Assembly (NCBI GenBank): GCA_011526105.1
Contig: WYAZ01000002.1
Coordinates: 1-35,551, forward strand
DNA length: 35,551 bases
DNA from: Deltaproteobacteria bacterium
GTDB taxonomy: Bacteria > Myxococcota > Kuafuiibacteriia > Kuafuiibacteriales > Kuafuiibacteriaceae
Reading direction: 5' to 3'
This document shows positions 23,492 to 33,200 of the stretch, one piece after another. Below the pieces are notes generated by a model. The model was given only the letters and a program-made list of their open reading frames with translations, searched no databases and had not been told where the DNA came from. The position numbers were made by a program, and so were the translations under genes. How positions within the stretch are numbered: position 1 is the first letter of the stretch; every line of letters begins with the position of its first letter.

Positions 23492-24789
23492 TGCGCGTTC
23501 TCTTTGGATACCTGCTGTTTGGGCTGCTGTTCCCGCTCTGGGTGCTGCACCCAAAGCTGCGCCGAGGTGTCTCCCGCCGACTCGGCCGCTATCCGTCCTC
23601 ACCGTGGCCCGCAGCACGGGGCGCTGGGCCGCGCATCTGGCTCCACGGCTCATCGGCGGGCGATCTGCTCGCTCTCTCGCCCATGGTTCGGGAGCTGCGT
23701 CGCCGGGAGCCCGAAGCCACCCTGATCGTATCGGCGATGACCCGCTCCGGCATCGCGATGGCCGAGTCCAAGCTGAGCGACACGGTCGACGGCACGACGT
23801 ACCTGCCCTACGATCTGCCGGGGGCCACGCTCCGCGCGATGCAGGCGATCCAGCCGGACTTGCTGGTTCTCGAGTACACCGAGCTGTGGCCAAACCTGAT
23901 TCATGCCGCGCGGAGCCGCGGCGCCAGGGTGGCGCTCACCAACGGTCGATTCCACGAGCGCAAGATGCGCAGCTATCGCTGGTTGTTCAAGCTCGCGGGG
24001 AACCCGCTGCGCGCGTTGGACGCGATGTTGATGCGGAGTGAGGTCGAGGCCGAGCGGGCGATCGCGCTTGGAGCCTCTAAGGAGCAGGTCAGTGTCACCG
24101 GAAACACCAAGTTCGATCTCGTGGCGCGGCCCTCGGGAACCGAGAAGCTCGAGGAACTTCGGATGGCCTTCTCCGTAGGCAGCGAGCCCGTTCTCGTGGC
24201 CGGTTCCACACACGATGGCGAGGAAGAAGCGGTGCTCGCGATCTTTCGCCGGCTGCGCTCGGACGTGCCCAGCCTGCGCCTGCTCATTGCGCCGAGGTAT
24301 CCGGAGCGCGCGAGCCGAATCGTGGCACTAGCACGACAGTTCGGCTTCGACTCCGCGCTTCGCACGCGCTCGACGCGCGATGCGCCCGCGAGCGCACAGG
24401 TGCCGGTGTTGATCCTGGACACCATCGGCGAGCTCCTCGACGCCTACGGGCTCGCCACCGTGGTGTTCGTGGGTGGGAGCTTCGTGCCCCGAGGTGGCCA
24501 GAACATCCTCGAGCCCGCCGGACAAGGTAAGCCCGTCCTATACGGGCCCAACATGGCCAACTTCGTCGACTCGATCGAGGTGCTCCAAGGGCGTGGCGGC
24601 ATTCAGCTCGGCTCCTACGACGAGCTCGAGAGTGTGCTCCGATCCCTGCTCGCGCGACCCGAGGAGTGCGAGCGGCTGGGCCAGATTGCTCGGGAGTCCG
24701 TGCGCAAGGTCTCCGGGGCGACCCAGCTCAACGTGGAGGCCCTGCTGCGTCTCGCGCGCGGCGCGGCGCAGTCCCCTTGCGACCGCTGA
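23491..24789 (+). CDS. waaA: 3-deoxy-D-manno-octulosonic acid transferase, WaaA/KdtA-like, with Glu-to-Asp at the catalytic site
   Basis: 432 residues, GT30. It adds Kdo to lipid IVA on the cytosolic face. Family parts: N-terminal membrane anchor (LLFGLLFPLWVLHPKLRRGV), the conserved loop WLHGSSAGD, YLPYDLPG, EYTELWPNLI, the acceptor segment ALTNGRFHERKMRSY, VTGNTKFD, and GGSFVPRGGQNILEP-AGQGKPVLYGPNM in the donor domain. The position of the catalytic Glu (usually SVGE) is D58 here. Asp could still act as base, but this is unusual. The ATG at 23491 shares a base with the msbA stop (TGATG). Number of Kdo units added is unknown. Confidence 0.88.
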   Translation: MRVLFGYLLFGLLFPLWVLHPKLRRGVSRRLGRYPSSPWPAARGAGPRIWLHGSSAGDLLALSPMVRELRRREPEATLIVSAMTRSGIAMAESKLSDTVDGTTYLPYDLPGATLRAMQAIQPDLLVLEYTELWPNLIHAARSRGARVALTNGRFHERKMRSYRWLFKLAGNPLRALDAMLMRSEVEAERAIALGASKEQVSVTGNTKFDLVARPSGTEKLEELRMAFSVGSEPVLVAGSTHDGEEEAVLAIFRRLRSDVPSLRLLIAPRYPERASRIVALARQFGFDSALRTRSTRDAPASAQVPVLILDTIGELLDAYGLATVVFVGGSFVPRGGQNILEPAGQGKPVLYGPNMANFVDSIEVLQGRGGIQLGSYDELESVLRSLLARPEECERLGQIARESVRKVSGATQLNVEALLRLARGAAQSPCDR

Positions 24790-24872
24790 AGTAGGGCCGG
24801 ACGCTGTTCGGGTTTGGCCCAGTCCGCGGGCTCGAGTAGCCGCTTCCGCGGGGATCTGATAAGTCGCCCGCG

Positions 24873-26291
24873 ATGGCAAACCGAAGCGTGGAAGTGGCGA
24901 TCATCGGTGGTGGACCGGGCGGTTATGTCGCCGGCATCCGAGCGGGGCAACTCGGCAAGAAGGCGATCGTCATCGAGCGAGAGCACCTCGGCGGGGTGTG
25001 TCTCAATTGGGGCTGCATCCCCTCCAAAGCACTCATCCACGCCGCCAACGTCGCCCATGAAGTGGGCGAGTTCGCCGAACACGGCATCAAGGCGGGCAAG
25101 GTCGACATCGACGCGGCGAAGCTGATGGGCTGGAAGAACGGCATCATCGAGAAGCAGCGCGGCGGCATCAAGATGCTGCTCAAGTCGAACAAGTGCGATC
25201 ACCTCGCCGGAAACGCCAAGCTGGTGGGTCCAAGGTCGCTCGAGGTGAAGACGAAGGACGGCCTCGAGACCATCGAGTTCGCAAATCTAATCATCGCGTC
25301 CGGCGCGTCGGTCATCGAACTCCCGACCTTCAAGTACGACAACGACATGGTCGGCTACGCGCGCCACGGCGTGGACTACCAGCCCATCCCCAAGGACCTC
25401 GTCATCATCGGCGGGGGCGTCATCGGCTCCGAGCTCTCCATGGTCTACGCGAAGCTCGGCGCCAAGGTGACCATCATCGAGATGCTGGACCAGATTCTCC
25501 CCGGGACCGACCCGGATCTCGTGCGTCCCGTCGCGCGGCGCATGAAAAAGATTGGCATCGAGGTCTTGCTCGAGGCCAAAGCGAAGGGCTGGGAGAAGAA
25601 GGGAAAAAGCGCGGAGGTCATCGTCGAGCACGAGGGCAAAGAGCGCCGCATCCCCGCGGACAAGATCCTCGTGGCGGTCGGATTCCGCGCGAACACGGCG
25701 GAACTCAACCTCGCTGCGGCCGGGGTCAAGACCAGCGATAAAGGCTGGATTCAGGTCGATCAGCTCTGCCGGACGAACGTCCCGCACATCTACGCTGTCG
25801 GCGACGTGACCGGACCCCCACTGCTCGCGCACCGCGCCTCCAAGATGGGCGAGGTGGCGGCGGAGGTCATCGCCGGTCATCCATCCGCCTTCGATGTTCG
25901 CGCGATGCCGCTGGGTGCCTTCACCGACCCCGAAGTCGCGCAAGTAGGGTTGACCGAGGCCGAAGCGAAGGTTGCCGGCCACGAAGTTTCGGTGGGTAGC
26001 TTCCCCATGGCGGCGCTCGGTCGAGCGGCGGCCATGAACGCTACGGACGGGCTGGTGAAGGTGGTGGTCGACCAGAAGACGGACGTCATCCTTGGCATCG
26101 GCATCACCGGGTTCAACGCGGCCGACCTCATCTGTGAAGCTGCGTTAGCGCTCGAGATGGGGGCGCTGGCCGAGGACCTCGCGCTGACCGTGCACGTTCA
26201 TCCTACGCTCGCCGAAGGCTTGATGGAGGCGGCGAAGGCCGCCCGCGGCGAGGCGGTCCACATCGTGAACCGCAACGCCTCTCGGCACTAG
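24873..26291 (+). CDS. lpdA: Dihydrolipoyl dehydrogenase (E3)
   Basis: 472-residue FAD disulfide reductase, the E3 of pyruvate and 2-oxoglutarate dehydrogenase complexes and of the glycine cleavage system. FAD motif [17 protein letters not shown] near residue 12, redox disulfide C43-C48 in [16 protein letters not shown]-binding [19 protein letters not shown] near 174, [13 protein letters not shown], and the active-site His-Glu pair in [13 protein letters not shown] near the end. Length is normal. The 83-bp gap after waaA suggests its own promoter. The stop is two bases from the lipB start, making an lpdA-lipB pair centred on lipoylation. Confidence 0.95.
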   Translation: MANRSVEVAIIGGGPGGYVAGIRAGQLGKKAIVIEREHLGGVCLNWGCIPSKALIHAANVAHEVGEFAEHGIKAGKVDIDAAKLMGWKNGIIEKQRGGIKMLLKSNKCDHLAGNAKLVGPRSLEVKTKDGLETIEFANLIIASGASVIELPTFKYDNDMVGYARHGVDYQPIPKDLVIIGGGVIGSELSMVYAKLGAKVTIIEMLDQILPGTDPDLVRPVARRMKKIGIEVLLEAKAKGWEKKGKSAEVIVEHEGKERRIPADKILVAVGFRANTAELNLAAAGVKTSDKGWIQVDQLCRTNVPHIYAVGDVTGPPLLAHRASKMGEVAAEVIAGHPSAFDVRAMPLGAFTDPEVAQVGLTEAEAKVAGHEVSVGSFPMAALGRAAAMNATDGLVKVVVDQKTDVILGIGITGFNAADLICEAALALEMGALAEDLALTVHVHPTLAEGLMEAAKAARGEAVHIVNRNASRH

Positions 26292-26293
26292 CC

Positions 26294-26935
26294 GTGTCTC
26301 GCGAGCTCGAGATCCTCGCGCTCGGGCGCATCTCCTACGGCGAAGCCATGAGGCTGATGGAGGCGCGGGCTGACCTTCGTCGCAAGGACGAGGTGCCCGA
26401 TGCGCTCTTTCTCCTCGAGCACGAGCCAGTGCTTACCCACGGTCGCCGCGCCGAGAGCGCGAACCTGTTGCTCTCGAAGGAGGCGCTCGCTGCACGTGGG
26501 GTGGAGCTCCATGAGACCACGCGCGGGGGCGACTACACCTATCATGGTCCGGGGCAGCTCGTGGCCTATCCAGTGCTCGACCTCGCGAAGCGGCGGAAGG
26601 ATGTACGTCGCTACGTCTGCGATCTCGAGGAGGTCATGATCCGAAGCTGTGCTCGGTACGACGTGGTAGCCGGGCGCGTGGACGGTCTGATCGGCGCCTG
26701 GATCGACGGTCGGCGGAAGATCGGGGCCATCGGCGTGCGACTCAGTCGATGGATCACCACACACGGCTTTGCGCTCAACATCTCTACGGATCTCTCAGAC
26801 TTCGGGATGATCGTGCCGTGCGGTATCAGCGATCGGGGGGTGACCTCGCTCGAGCGCGAATCAGGGCGCGTTCTCTCGATTGAGGCGGTGAGCGACGTGG
26901 TCGAGCAAGAGTTCCGGGGTGTGTTTGCCTACTGA
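26294..26935 (+). CDS. lipB: Octanoyl-ACP:protein N-octanoyltransferase LipB
   Basis: 213 residues. It moves the octanoyl group from ACP to the lipoyl domains of E2 and GcvH, before LipA inserts sulfur. Motifs: [47 protein letters not shown] and [15 protein letters not shown]. The catalytic pair falls at K142 and C176, the same numbers as in E. coli. GTG start two bases after lpdA. lipA is not in the window. The end overlaps the convergent lipoprotein gene by seven bases (CTACTGA, 26929-26935). Confidence 0.95.
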   Translation: MSRELEILALGRISYGEAMRLMEARADLRRKDEVPDALFLLEHEPVLTHGRRAESANLLLSKEALAARGVELHETTRGGDYTYHGPGQLVAYPVLDLAKRRKDVRRYVCDLEEVMIRSCARYDVVAGRVDGLIGAWIDGRRKIGAIGVRLSRWITTHGFALNISTDLSDFGMIVPCGISDRGVTSLERESGRVLSIEAVSDVVEQEFRGVFAY

Positions 26936-28353
26936 GGCGAGGAGGGATCCTCGATCCAGATGGCCGCGCCCGGCACCGCATCCGAGCCCGCGAGATCAGC
27001 GATCATGATCCGACGGCCGCGTGCGAGTGTCACCCGTCCGGGCGCCGAGCGGCGAGCCAGCGGTAGGCGCGTGAGCGTTGGACATCCTCCGATCTCACGG
27101 TGGGTGTACGTGAGTTCGCCCCCTTCGTGAACGATCACGTATCGCCGCGTCAGAGGGATCACTGAACCGATCGCGTCGACGAGCGAGCTCTGAAACACCG
27201 AGTTCCATTCGCGGCCGTCTACCGGGCGGACCCAAACATCTCCGTACAGCGATCCCAGCACGAGGCGCTCCTCCAGCGTGTCGTAGGCAAGTGTCGTGAT
27301 GCGGTCCTTGGGTTGCGTGGCGATCGCGTCGGAGGGGAGGTCGATGTGCTCCTGACGCTCGAGCACGTCGCCGCTCCATAGGTAGACCTGGTTCCACCCC
27401 GAGCTGGTGATGCTTCGCTCCGCGTCGAGTCGCAAAAGACTCGCGTATAGATGCTCGGCCGCATTGGGATGATTCTCCATCCGTCCGATGCGCCGAAGAC
27501 CAGTGGTGTCCCAGCGAAAGACCTCCCCCGTGCCTCGAACCGCCATGAGATCGTGCGCCGCGGGATCATCCGGACGGGCGGCGATGGCCTGGAAGTCGAG
27601 GTTCTCTCCCGGTCCTGGACGTGACCTCGCCATCGTCGTCGAGGTCTCGACGATGCAGCGCGCCCCATCCGCTTCGAAGCGGATGAGGGAGAGCTGTCGA
27701 CTGCCGCCGGCCACCCAGAACCTCCCCGAACCAGCGTTCGCCAGCGCTCTTGGCGCCTGCGTGAGCCCTTCGCATTCCCCCAGCGCCTCGATCGATGTCT
27801 CCGTCACCCGAGAGAAGCCGTGGTCGGCGCTGACGATGGCGTTGTTCTCGTCGAGCCACGCCGCACCCGTGAAGCGGCCGGATCGATCATTCGAGACCGA
27901 GGTGATTTCAAAGGGCGGGCAGAGTTCGCACCGGTATTCGCCCCCGACCAAAGCCGCTACGAGAGCCCTTGGGATGGTGACCGCCGCCGCCTCCATCGCC
28001 CCGTCCGAGGCGAGGCGAAGACCTGCGCGGGGCTGGAGGACGCGGCAGCTCACCGGTCCTGGGCCGCGAAGTCCCAAGGACTCGGGGGTCTCGTCGTAGA
28101 GCAGGAGCAACACGCTGCTCTCTGCCGGCACTCGCAGAACCGGAGAGTCCTCACGGGTGCCCACGATGAACGTCCAGGAGGAGTCTTCGTCATCGCTCGA
28201 AGCGAGGATGAAGGTCGTGGCCCCTTGGTCGTCGAGTGGTACAAAAGCCTCCCCGCTGGCGCAGCCGCTCAGCAGGAGAGCCAATGCGAACCTCGCGCAG
28301 CCTTCGAGTCGGCTCACCGTCGCACTATGAACCGTCCTCGCGGCCCGGTACAT
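26929..28353 (-). CDS. Lipoprotein with WD40-like beta-propeller
   Basis: 474 residues. Signal with lipidation at C31 (ALALLLSGC). After an N-terminal beta region (about 35-160), the rest reads as blade-like repeats, each with a hydrophobic strand, an Asp/Gly turn and a Trp or Tyr near the end: [57 protein letters not shown] and [19 protein letters not shown] surface or periplasmic binding or sensing scaffold is likely; no catalytic motif is seen. I take ATG at 28353 as start; GTG at 28317 would give a shorter, equally plausible signal peptide. It lies eight bases after the HEAT-protein gene and is probably in one operon with it. Confidence 0.75.
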   Translation of the reverse strand: MYRAARTVHSATVSRLEGCARFALALLLSGCASGEAFVPLDDQGATTFILASSDDEDSSWTFIVGTREDSPVLRVPAESSVLLLLYDETPESLGLRGPGPVSCRVLQPRAGLRLASDGAMEAAAVTIPRALVAALVGGEYRCELCPPFEITSVSNDRSGRFTGAAWLDENNAIVSADHGFSRVTETSIEALGECEGLTQAPRALANAGSGRFWVAGGSRQLSLIRFEADGARCIVETSTTMARSRPGPGENLDFQAIAARPDDPAAHDLMAVRGTGEVFRWDTTGLRRIGRMENHPNAAEHLYASLLRLDAERSITSSGWNQVYLWSGDVLERQEHIDLPSDAIATQPKDRITTLAYDTLEERLVLGSLYGDVWVRPVDGREWNSVFQSSLVDAIGSVIPLTRRYVIVHEGGELTYTHREIGGCPTLTRLPLARRSAPGRVTLARGRRIMIADLAGSDAVPGAAIWIEDPSSPQ

Positions 28354-28361
28354 CCTCTGGG

Positions 28362-29690
28362 CTATCGAGAGAAGCTGAGAGCGCCCGTGTCCTGGGCTTC
28401 GCTCAACGCGCCGTCTTCGGGCGAATCGGCCAAGGAGAGCTGGCCCGGGGCCTGAGAGAGCCGAATCTGAACCCGCTCGATGGCCTCCTGGCACAGATGA
28501 GACAGGTGCCCGCCGGCACGCCCGGCTTCGCGGATGGCGGCGACGCAGGAAGCTGAGCCCACCAAACCCAAAGAGAGCGCGGCGCGCTCGCGAACCTCGA
28601 GGCTCGGGTGCCCGAGGAGGTGTGTCAGCTCCACCTCGACGTCTGGCGAGCGGTGCCGATGCAAAAGCGCGGGGAGAAGCGCCGCGTCTTCGGCCGGCAA
28701 CAGCTCGTCGTGTGCGAGGGCCGAGAGTTGCGAAAGCGGGGGCGCGTGGCGCAGCTTGTGACATAACTGAAGCGCGGTGCGTCGCAGAGGGACGAGGTGG
28801 CTCTCGAGTGCGCGGTCGAGGTGCTGCGCACGCGCCTTTGCGTCGATCCTGGGGAGCAAGCTCCTCAAGGCCTCCGCGCGGATCTCGGGCGGACCTTCCT
28901 GCCACTCGACTGTGGCCGCGAGACGCTCGTTCTCGGCCTCGATGTTTTCGCCCGGAGGGAGCAGCGGGTGGGCCGCGAGGGACGTGCGTTCGACACGGAG
29001 ACGCTGCTTGGACTTCCACACCGAAGGCAGAAGCACCGCGATTCCTCCCACCGCGAAGTAGACCACCGCGGCGAGCGCCTGCTGATCCGCACGCAGGAGA
29101 TTCTCGAGCCCGGCCGCGAAGGCACCACCGAGCACGAACACCGAGGCGACGGATCGAGCCAGGGATGAGCGAGGCGCGCGGCGTGTCATTCGCTTGGCGC
29201 CCCAATAGGCGGCACCGGCGATCGCGGCCATCGAAAGCGCTCCGCTCGACATCGCGAAACCGAAGGCCTTGCCCACAATGTCGAAGCCCGAGACAGAGAA
29301 GAGACCGAGCGCCCAAAGCCACCCGACCACCCCCATGACCGCGCGGTTCGTGAGGGGCCATGCGACGCTCGCTTCTTCGAGCGCGGTCGCGTTCCTCGCC
29401 GCGACGAAGCGCTCCATGATACCCGCGGGTACACTCGGCTGCAGCGCCACCTCGGCCTGCATCTGTCGCTGGAGCCTTCGGCGCGCCAGCACACGCGCGA
29501 AGCGTCCCGCGACCGGGCCGATGGCCATCGAGGCTCCAAAGAGCGCGGTCACCGCGGAGTAACTCAGGTCGATGGCGTAGCGATGCCGCGCGGCCGCGAC
29601 GAAACCAGCGAGGGTGACCGCACCGATGGACACGCCGGCCCCCGCGATGCGCCCAAAGCGGCGCTCGTAGATGCGTCTCGCCTTGTCCAC
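28362..29690 (-). CDS. Membrane protein with C-terminal HEAT-like repeats
   Basis: 442 residues. The N-terminal half holds several hydrophobic helices (for example AGVSIGAVTLAGFVAAA, AVMGVVGWLWALGLFSVSGF and AAVVYFAVGGIAVLL), interrupted by charged stretches. The C-terminal half is cytosolic and helical with HEAT/armadillo-like repeats (HLLGHPSLEVRERAALSLGL, then VGSASCVAAIREAGRAGG), a protein-binding scaffold. I do not recognise a defined family. Start is taken as GTG at 29690, 17 bases after the upstream stop at 29708. The gene sits between two lipoproteins on the same strand, so the three may form one envelope operon. Confidence 0.7.
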   Translation of the reverse strand: MDKARRIYERRFGRIAGAGVSIGAVTLAGFVAAARHRYAIDLSYSAVTALFGASMAIGPVAGRFARVLARRRLQRQMQAEVALQPSVPAGIMERFVAARNATALEEASVAWPLTNRAVMGVVGWLWALGLFSVSGFDIVGKAFGFAMSSGALSMAAIAGAAYWGAKRMTRRAPRSSLARSVASVFVLGGAFAAGLENLLRADQQALAAVVYFAVGGIAVLLPSVWKSKQRLRVERTSLAAHPLLPPGENIEAENERLAATVEWQEGPPEIRAEALRSLLPRIDAKARAQHLDRALESHLVPLRRTALQLCHKLRHAPPLSQLSALAHDELLPAEDAALLPALLHRHRSPDVEVELTHLLGHPSLEVRERAALSLGLVGSASCVAAIREAGRAGGHLSHLCQEAIERVQIRLSQAPGQLSLADSPEDGALSEAQDTGALSFSR

Positions 29691-29707
29691 CGGCGGAGCA
29701 TATCGTC

Positions 29708-30913
29708 TCAGCGCAGGAAGATCACGAGGCTGTCTGCGTAACCTGTCTGAGCGGACGTGGGGATGTGGGACTCGGTGGTGAGACGTGAGTAGATGATCTC
29801 CGTGGGACCGTTGGGCGTGTTCTCCCAGGAGCAGGTCGTGTTCGTCGTGATCATCATCCACCCGCGATCGCTTCCGCAGCCGTTCCATACTCGGTTGATG
29901 TAGAAGCTTCGCGTTCCAGGAATCCGAAAGGCTCGCTCGGCCCCGTTGTCGAAGGCTGGGTCGGTGGGCAGATCGGTCCAGTTCGAGGCGGTGTGACGTG
30001 CGGGTGAGAACCAGTCGAAGTTGGTCGAACCTACGAGATCAAACTCGATGAAGCTCTGCGTGATGGTGGCGGTGAGGACCTCGATGCGCGCTTCGGCGAA
30101 GGCGTTCCAGTAGTCGTTTTGGAAGGCGTTGCTGTAGTCCGAGGTTTCGAACTCGCGGTCGAGAAAGGCGGGGTCGGAAGCATTGACCGGACCATCGGTC
30201 CAAAGCACATCGCCGCGCCGCCCATCGAGTCGCGACTTCTTGTACACCATCGTCCATCCTCCGCCGTTCGTCGTCATGTCGCAGTAGACCGAGACGGGCA
30301 GATCGTTGTCCGAGACTGATGCCGTGGCGGACGGACGTACTTCGTAGATGCCGCTTTCAAGCGCGAGGCCGCGGTCCAAGAGATCGGCGCAGAAGGTCCG
30401 GGAGTCCGCGCAGGCGCCTTCGTAGCAGCCGGCGCAGTACGCGCCTTCGGGGCAACCTACGCAGGTCTCTCCACCCACGAGGGCCTCGTCGATCGGGCAA
30501 TCTAGGCTCGTCCCGTCACAGAGCTCCACCGCGTCGCACTCGTGAGCGGCACCTCGACACTCCGTGACGCTCGTGGCCGGCCCGCTGCAGTCCGCGGCGC
30601 AGCATTCCGAGAGGCCGGGGTCGCAGGCCTCGGTCGCTTCATCGTGTACGCCATCGCCGCAAGGGTTGGGGCCGGCATCCTGTTCGGCGTCCGGAGCATC
30701 CGCATCCGTCGGCTGTGCGTCGACAGGGCCCGCGTCCACACCGACATCAGCCACCCGCGCGTCGGGGTCCGCGGATGCGTCACGCACGGCGCTGGCATCC
30801 GTGGGCGCGCGAGCGTCGAGCGCTGCCGCAGCGTCCATCGGTTCATCCCCACTTCGGTCGCAGGCGACGGGAGCGATGAGCAGGGCCAGGGCGAAGACAT
30901 GTCGAAGGTGCAT
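29708..30913 (-). CDS. Lipoprotein with disintegrin-like Cys module and fibrinogen-like domain
   Basis: 401 residues. Signal (residues 1-17) with lipidation probably at C18, although the lipobox (APVAC) is non-canonical. Residues 20-82 are an Asp/Ala-rich linker. Residues 85-151 carry CGDGVHDEATEACDPG, CCAADC and ECDAVELCDGTSLDCPIDE, the cysteine pattern of disintegrin/ADAM-like modules. From about 175 the sequence follows a fibrinogen C-terminal domain: FCADLLDRGLALESGIYEVRP, then VSVYCDMTTNGGGWTMVYKK (208-227), and a Cys-containing end near RVWNGCGSDRGWMMITTN. Both are extracellular binding modules well known from animals. A role in adhesion or surface recognition is likely; ligand unknown. 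It is divergent from the SH3b lipoprotein gene. Confidence 0.85.
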   Translation of the reverse strand: MHLRHVFALALLIAPVACDRSGDEPMDAAAALDARAPTDASAVRDASADPDARVADVGVDAGPVDAQPTDADAPDAEQDAGPNPCGDGVHDEATEACDPGLSECCAADCSGPATSVTECRGAAHECDAVELCDGTSLDCPIDEALVGGETCVGCPEGAYCAGCYEGACADSRTFCADLLDRGLALESGIYEVRPSATASVSDNDLPVSVYCDMTTNGGGWTMVYKKSRLDGRRGDVLWTDGPVNASDPAFLDREFETSDYSNAFQNDYWNAFAEARIEVLTATITQSFIEFDLVGSTNFDWFSPARHTASNWTDLPTDPAFDNGAERAFRIPGTRSFYINRVWNGCGSDRGWMMITTNTTCSWENTPNGPTEIIYSRLTTESHIPTSAQTGYADSLVIFLR

Positions 30914-31064
30914 GGCTTCCCGATAGTCGTTGGGGCCGCTGGGGGACAAGAAGATTCTCGAGGGCTCGGGGTCGCACGGCGCTCGTGGGTCGCGCCATTT
31001 CAAAGGCTTGGCGGCTCTTCGAGCCGACGGTGCTCGAAGCCCGGCACTTCGGGTATGAAGGGGC
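30914..31064. promoter_or_regulatory. Divergent intergenic region of two lipoprotein genes
   Basis: 151 bases between starts that point away from each other; both promoters must lie here. I see no clear -35/-10 pair. GAAGGGG at about 31057-31063 is the likely ribosome-binding site of the plus-strand gene. Confidence 0.4.
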
Positions 31065-33200
31065 GTGGTCACTCGAATCCGTGCTCTCGTTCCCTTTGGC
31101 GCAGTGCTGATGCTCGCCGTCGCCGGCCTTGGCTGCAAACGCAGCTCCGACGATGCGGTGCCGCCAGCGGTCGGGCCAGCGCCCGCAGTCGAGGTGCGAT
31201 ACGTGCTCGCTTCCGTCGCGGTGGTGCGTGCGGCCCCCGACCCAGGGGCCGAGGCGGTGGCTCGATGGCCCATCGGCACGCGGGTCGTCGTGGCGGGGCG
31301 GCAGGACCGCTTCATCCGCGTGGACCAAGACGGGGTTCGAGGCTTTCTCTTCGAGGGCCTGCTCAGCGAGACTGAACCCAAGCTCGCGGCACTGATCGCG
31401 AGCTACGACAAAGCCCCCGAAGGCGCGTTCGAAGAGCGACGAACCTGGGCGGAACGTGCGGCCGCGCTCGCGCCCGATGACGAAGGTGCGGTGCGGCGTC
31501 TCGTGGACGTGCTCGACCGCCTCGGTGATCGCAAGGCGCTCTTGCGCGCACGGCGCGGGCTCGAGACGATCTTGGCGGCGAAGGCCGCAGAAGCGGCGGC
31601 CTCGACGCAAACCGCGAGTACTTCGATCGCGCGCTTCCAGGGGCCGGGCCGCGCGTGTCTCGCGTCGAGTCCGCGTCGAGAAGTGCAAGTTCGCTTCGAT
31701 CACAACTCGCCGGTGATTTCTGGGAGCGTCGATGAAGAGTCGCAAGGCTGCTCGGAGCCCGAGGGCTGTTCGTATTGGCTCCAAGTAGTGGGGGAGGTGA
31801 CCGGAACCACCTGCACCGGGGCTCGTCTCGTGGTGCTTCAGACGGAGGAGGGCGGCTGTCTCTGCAAATGCGACGAAGCAGACGCGATCGTCCCCACGAC
31901 GCTTCGTTTCCTCGACCTCGGCGACGCCTGGGTGCCGGTGATGCATCGCGAAGAAGCGCCGCGTTGGGCCTTGCAGGCGCTCGGCAAGATCGTGGTGACC
32001 GAGGAGCACGTGACGGTCGCGGGCCTCAGCCTGGACGCGCCGGACGAGATTGACCTCGGGGATCGCAAGCGCCTTCGCAGGGCCTGGGACGGTCTGCGTT
32101 TCGAGAACAAGCCAGGCGGCTCTGTGGTCAAGGCCGCGGGCGGACATCAGCTCTACGCTGACGGAGCGCGCTTCATGCTCCCGCGGCCCGACGGCACGGT
32201 GGTCTCGTACGAGCGTTTGATCCCCGAGCGCGAGGAGGGCATCAGCACCGAAGACATCGACTTCGATGTCGCCAAGACCTCCACCCAAGCGCGGGTCGCG
32301 ACGCGCTACGTCTTTCATGATGGCGTCGCGTCTTTGCCCAAGCTCGTCCCCGTGGGTCGTGTGCGCGAGACCAAAGACGAGCTCTACACCTACGCTTTGG
32401 CCGAAGACGCGCAATGGGACGAGCGCTACGCGAATTACGCTGCAGCGACGGAGCAGTATCGCCAAGTCTACGGCAAGGAGCGCGAGCAGCTCTCCAAGCG
32501 CAGTTTCATCGATCGCATCCCGCTTCTTCTTTGGGCCGATCCGTTTGGTGAGTATCACGTGTTCATCCGAGAAGACCTGGTGGTGCCCGAGATGGCCGAG
32601 CCGCTCGTGTACCTCTATGCCCCTCAGCCCACGCGCGTTCGCATCGACGTGGGCGAGAACGTAGAGCTCATTGCGGCGGACCCGCCCTATGAAGCGGGAT
32701 GGAGCGTTCGGACGCGCGCGGATGGTCAGCTCGATGACCTCTCGAGCGGCCGTGTGATCTCTTCGGTCTTCTGGGAGGGACGGTCATCCTTGTTGCCTGA
32801 ACCCAGGACCGGGTTTGTCGTTGCGGCGGACGAGGTCAGGGGCAAGCTCGAAGAAGTGCTGCCGAAGCTCGGGCTCGCCGCGCGCGAAGTCACGGACTTC
32901 GTCGAGTATTGGGCCCCCCGGCTTCAGGCGGCGCCTTACTACCGGCTGAGCTTTCTCGATCCTCGTCTCGTCGATCGCATGGCGCCGCTCCTACTGAGTC
33001 CGGCGCCCGACGTCTCGGTGCGGGTACACATGGACGCAAAGCCGCTCGCACGACGCGAGAAAATCGCAGCGCCATCGTTTGCGCCCGTGCCCGAGCGCCG
33101 AGGTCTGGTCCTCGTCGAGTGGAGTGGGTTTAGGCGCGCGCAGCCCAGCGTGCCGTACTACGCTCGAAACAGCCCCGCGATGTGTCTGCCCCGTCGCTGA
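31065..33200 (+). CDS. Large lipoprotein with SH3b domain and C-terminal unknown beta domain
   Basis: 711 residues. Signal with lipidation at C24 (LAVAGLGC). Residues about 42-100 resemble a bacterial SH3 domain (VVRAAPDPGAEAVARWPIGT, then WP-G turn and GVRGFLFEGLL), often a peptidoglycan-binding module. A helical part follows (about 105-190), then a beta-rich region with a CLCKCDEAD cluster near 265. The C-terminal part has LVYLYAPQPTRVRIDVGE, EAGWSVRTRADGQLDDLSSG and SVFWEG near 565, similar to a widespread uncharacterised lipoprotein domain with KPVIYLYP, GW-DG and FWEG motifs. GTG start at 31065, behind GAAGGGG. I cannot assign a function. Confidence 0.78.
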   Translation: MVTRIRALVPFGAVLMLAVAGLGCKRSSDDAVPPAVGPAPAVEVRYVLASVAVVRAAPDPGAEAVARWPIGTRVVVAGRQDRFIRVDQDGVRGFLFEGLLSETEPKLAALIASYDKAPEGAFEERRTWAERAAALAPDDEGAVRRLVDVLDRLGDRKALLRARRGLETILAAKAAEAAASTQTASTSIARFQGPGRACLASSPRREVQVRFDHNSPVISGSVDEESQGCSEPEGCSYWLQVVGEVTGTTCTGARLVVLQTEEGGCLCKCDEADAIVPTTLRFLDLGDAWVPVMHREEAPRWALQALGKIVVTEEHVTVAGLSLDAPDEIDLGDRKRLRRAWDGLRFENKPGGSVVKAAGGHQLYADGARFMLPRPDGTVVSYERLIPEREEGISTEDIDFDVAKTSTQARVATRYVFHDGVASLPKLVPVGRVRETKDELYTYALAEDAQWDERYANYAAATEQYRQVYGKEREQLSKRSFIDRIPLLLWADPFGEYHVFIREDLVVPEMAEPLVYLYAPQPTRVRIDVGENVELIAADPPYEAGWSVRTRADGQLDDLSSGRVISSVFWEGRSSLLPEPRTGFVVAADEVRGKLEEVLPKLGLAAREVTDFVEYWAPRLQAAPYYRLSFLDPRLVDRMAPLLLSPAPDVSVRVHMDAKPLARREKIAAPSFAPVPERRGLVLVEWSGFRRAQPSVPYYARNSPAMCLPRR

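Noticed and set aside
24794-24820. GGGCC/GGCCC hairpin after waaA as terminator
   Set aside because: Only a 5-bp stem with a 17-base loop, competing pairings and no T-run; not good enough to list.
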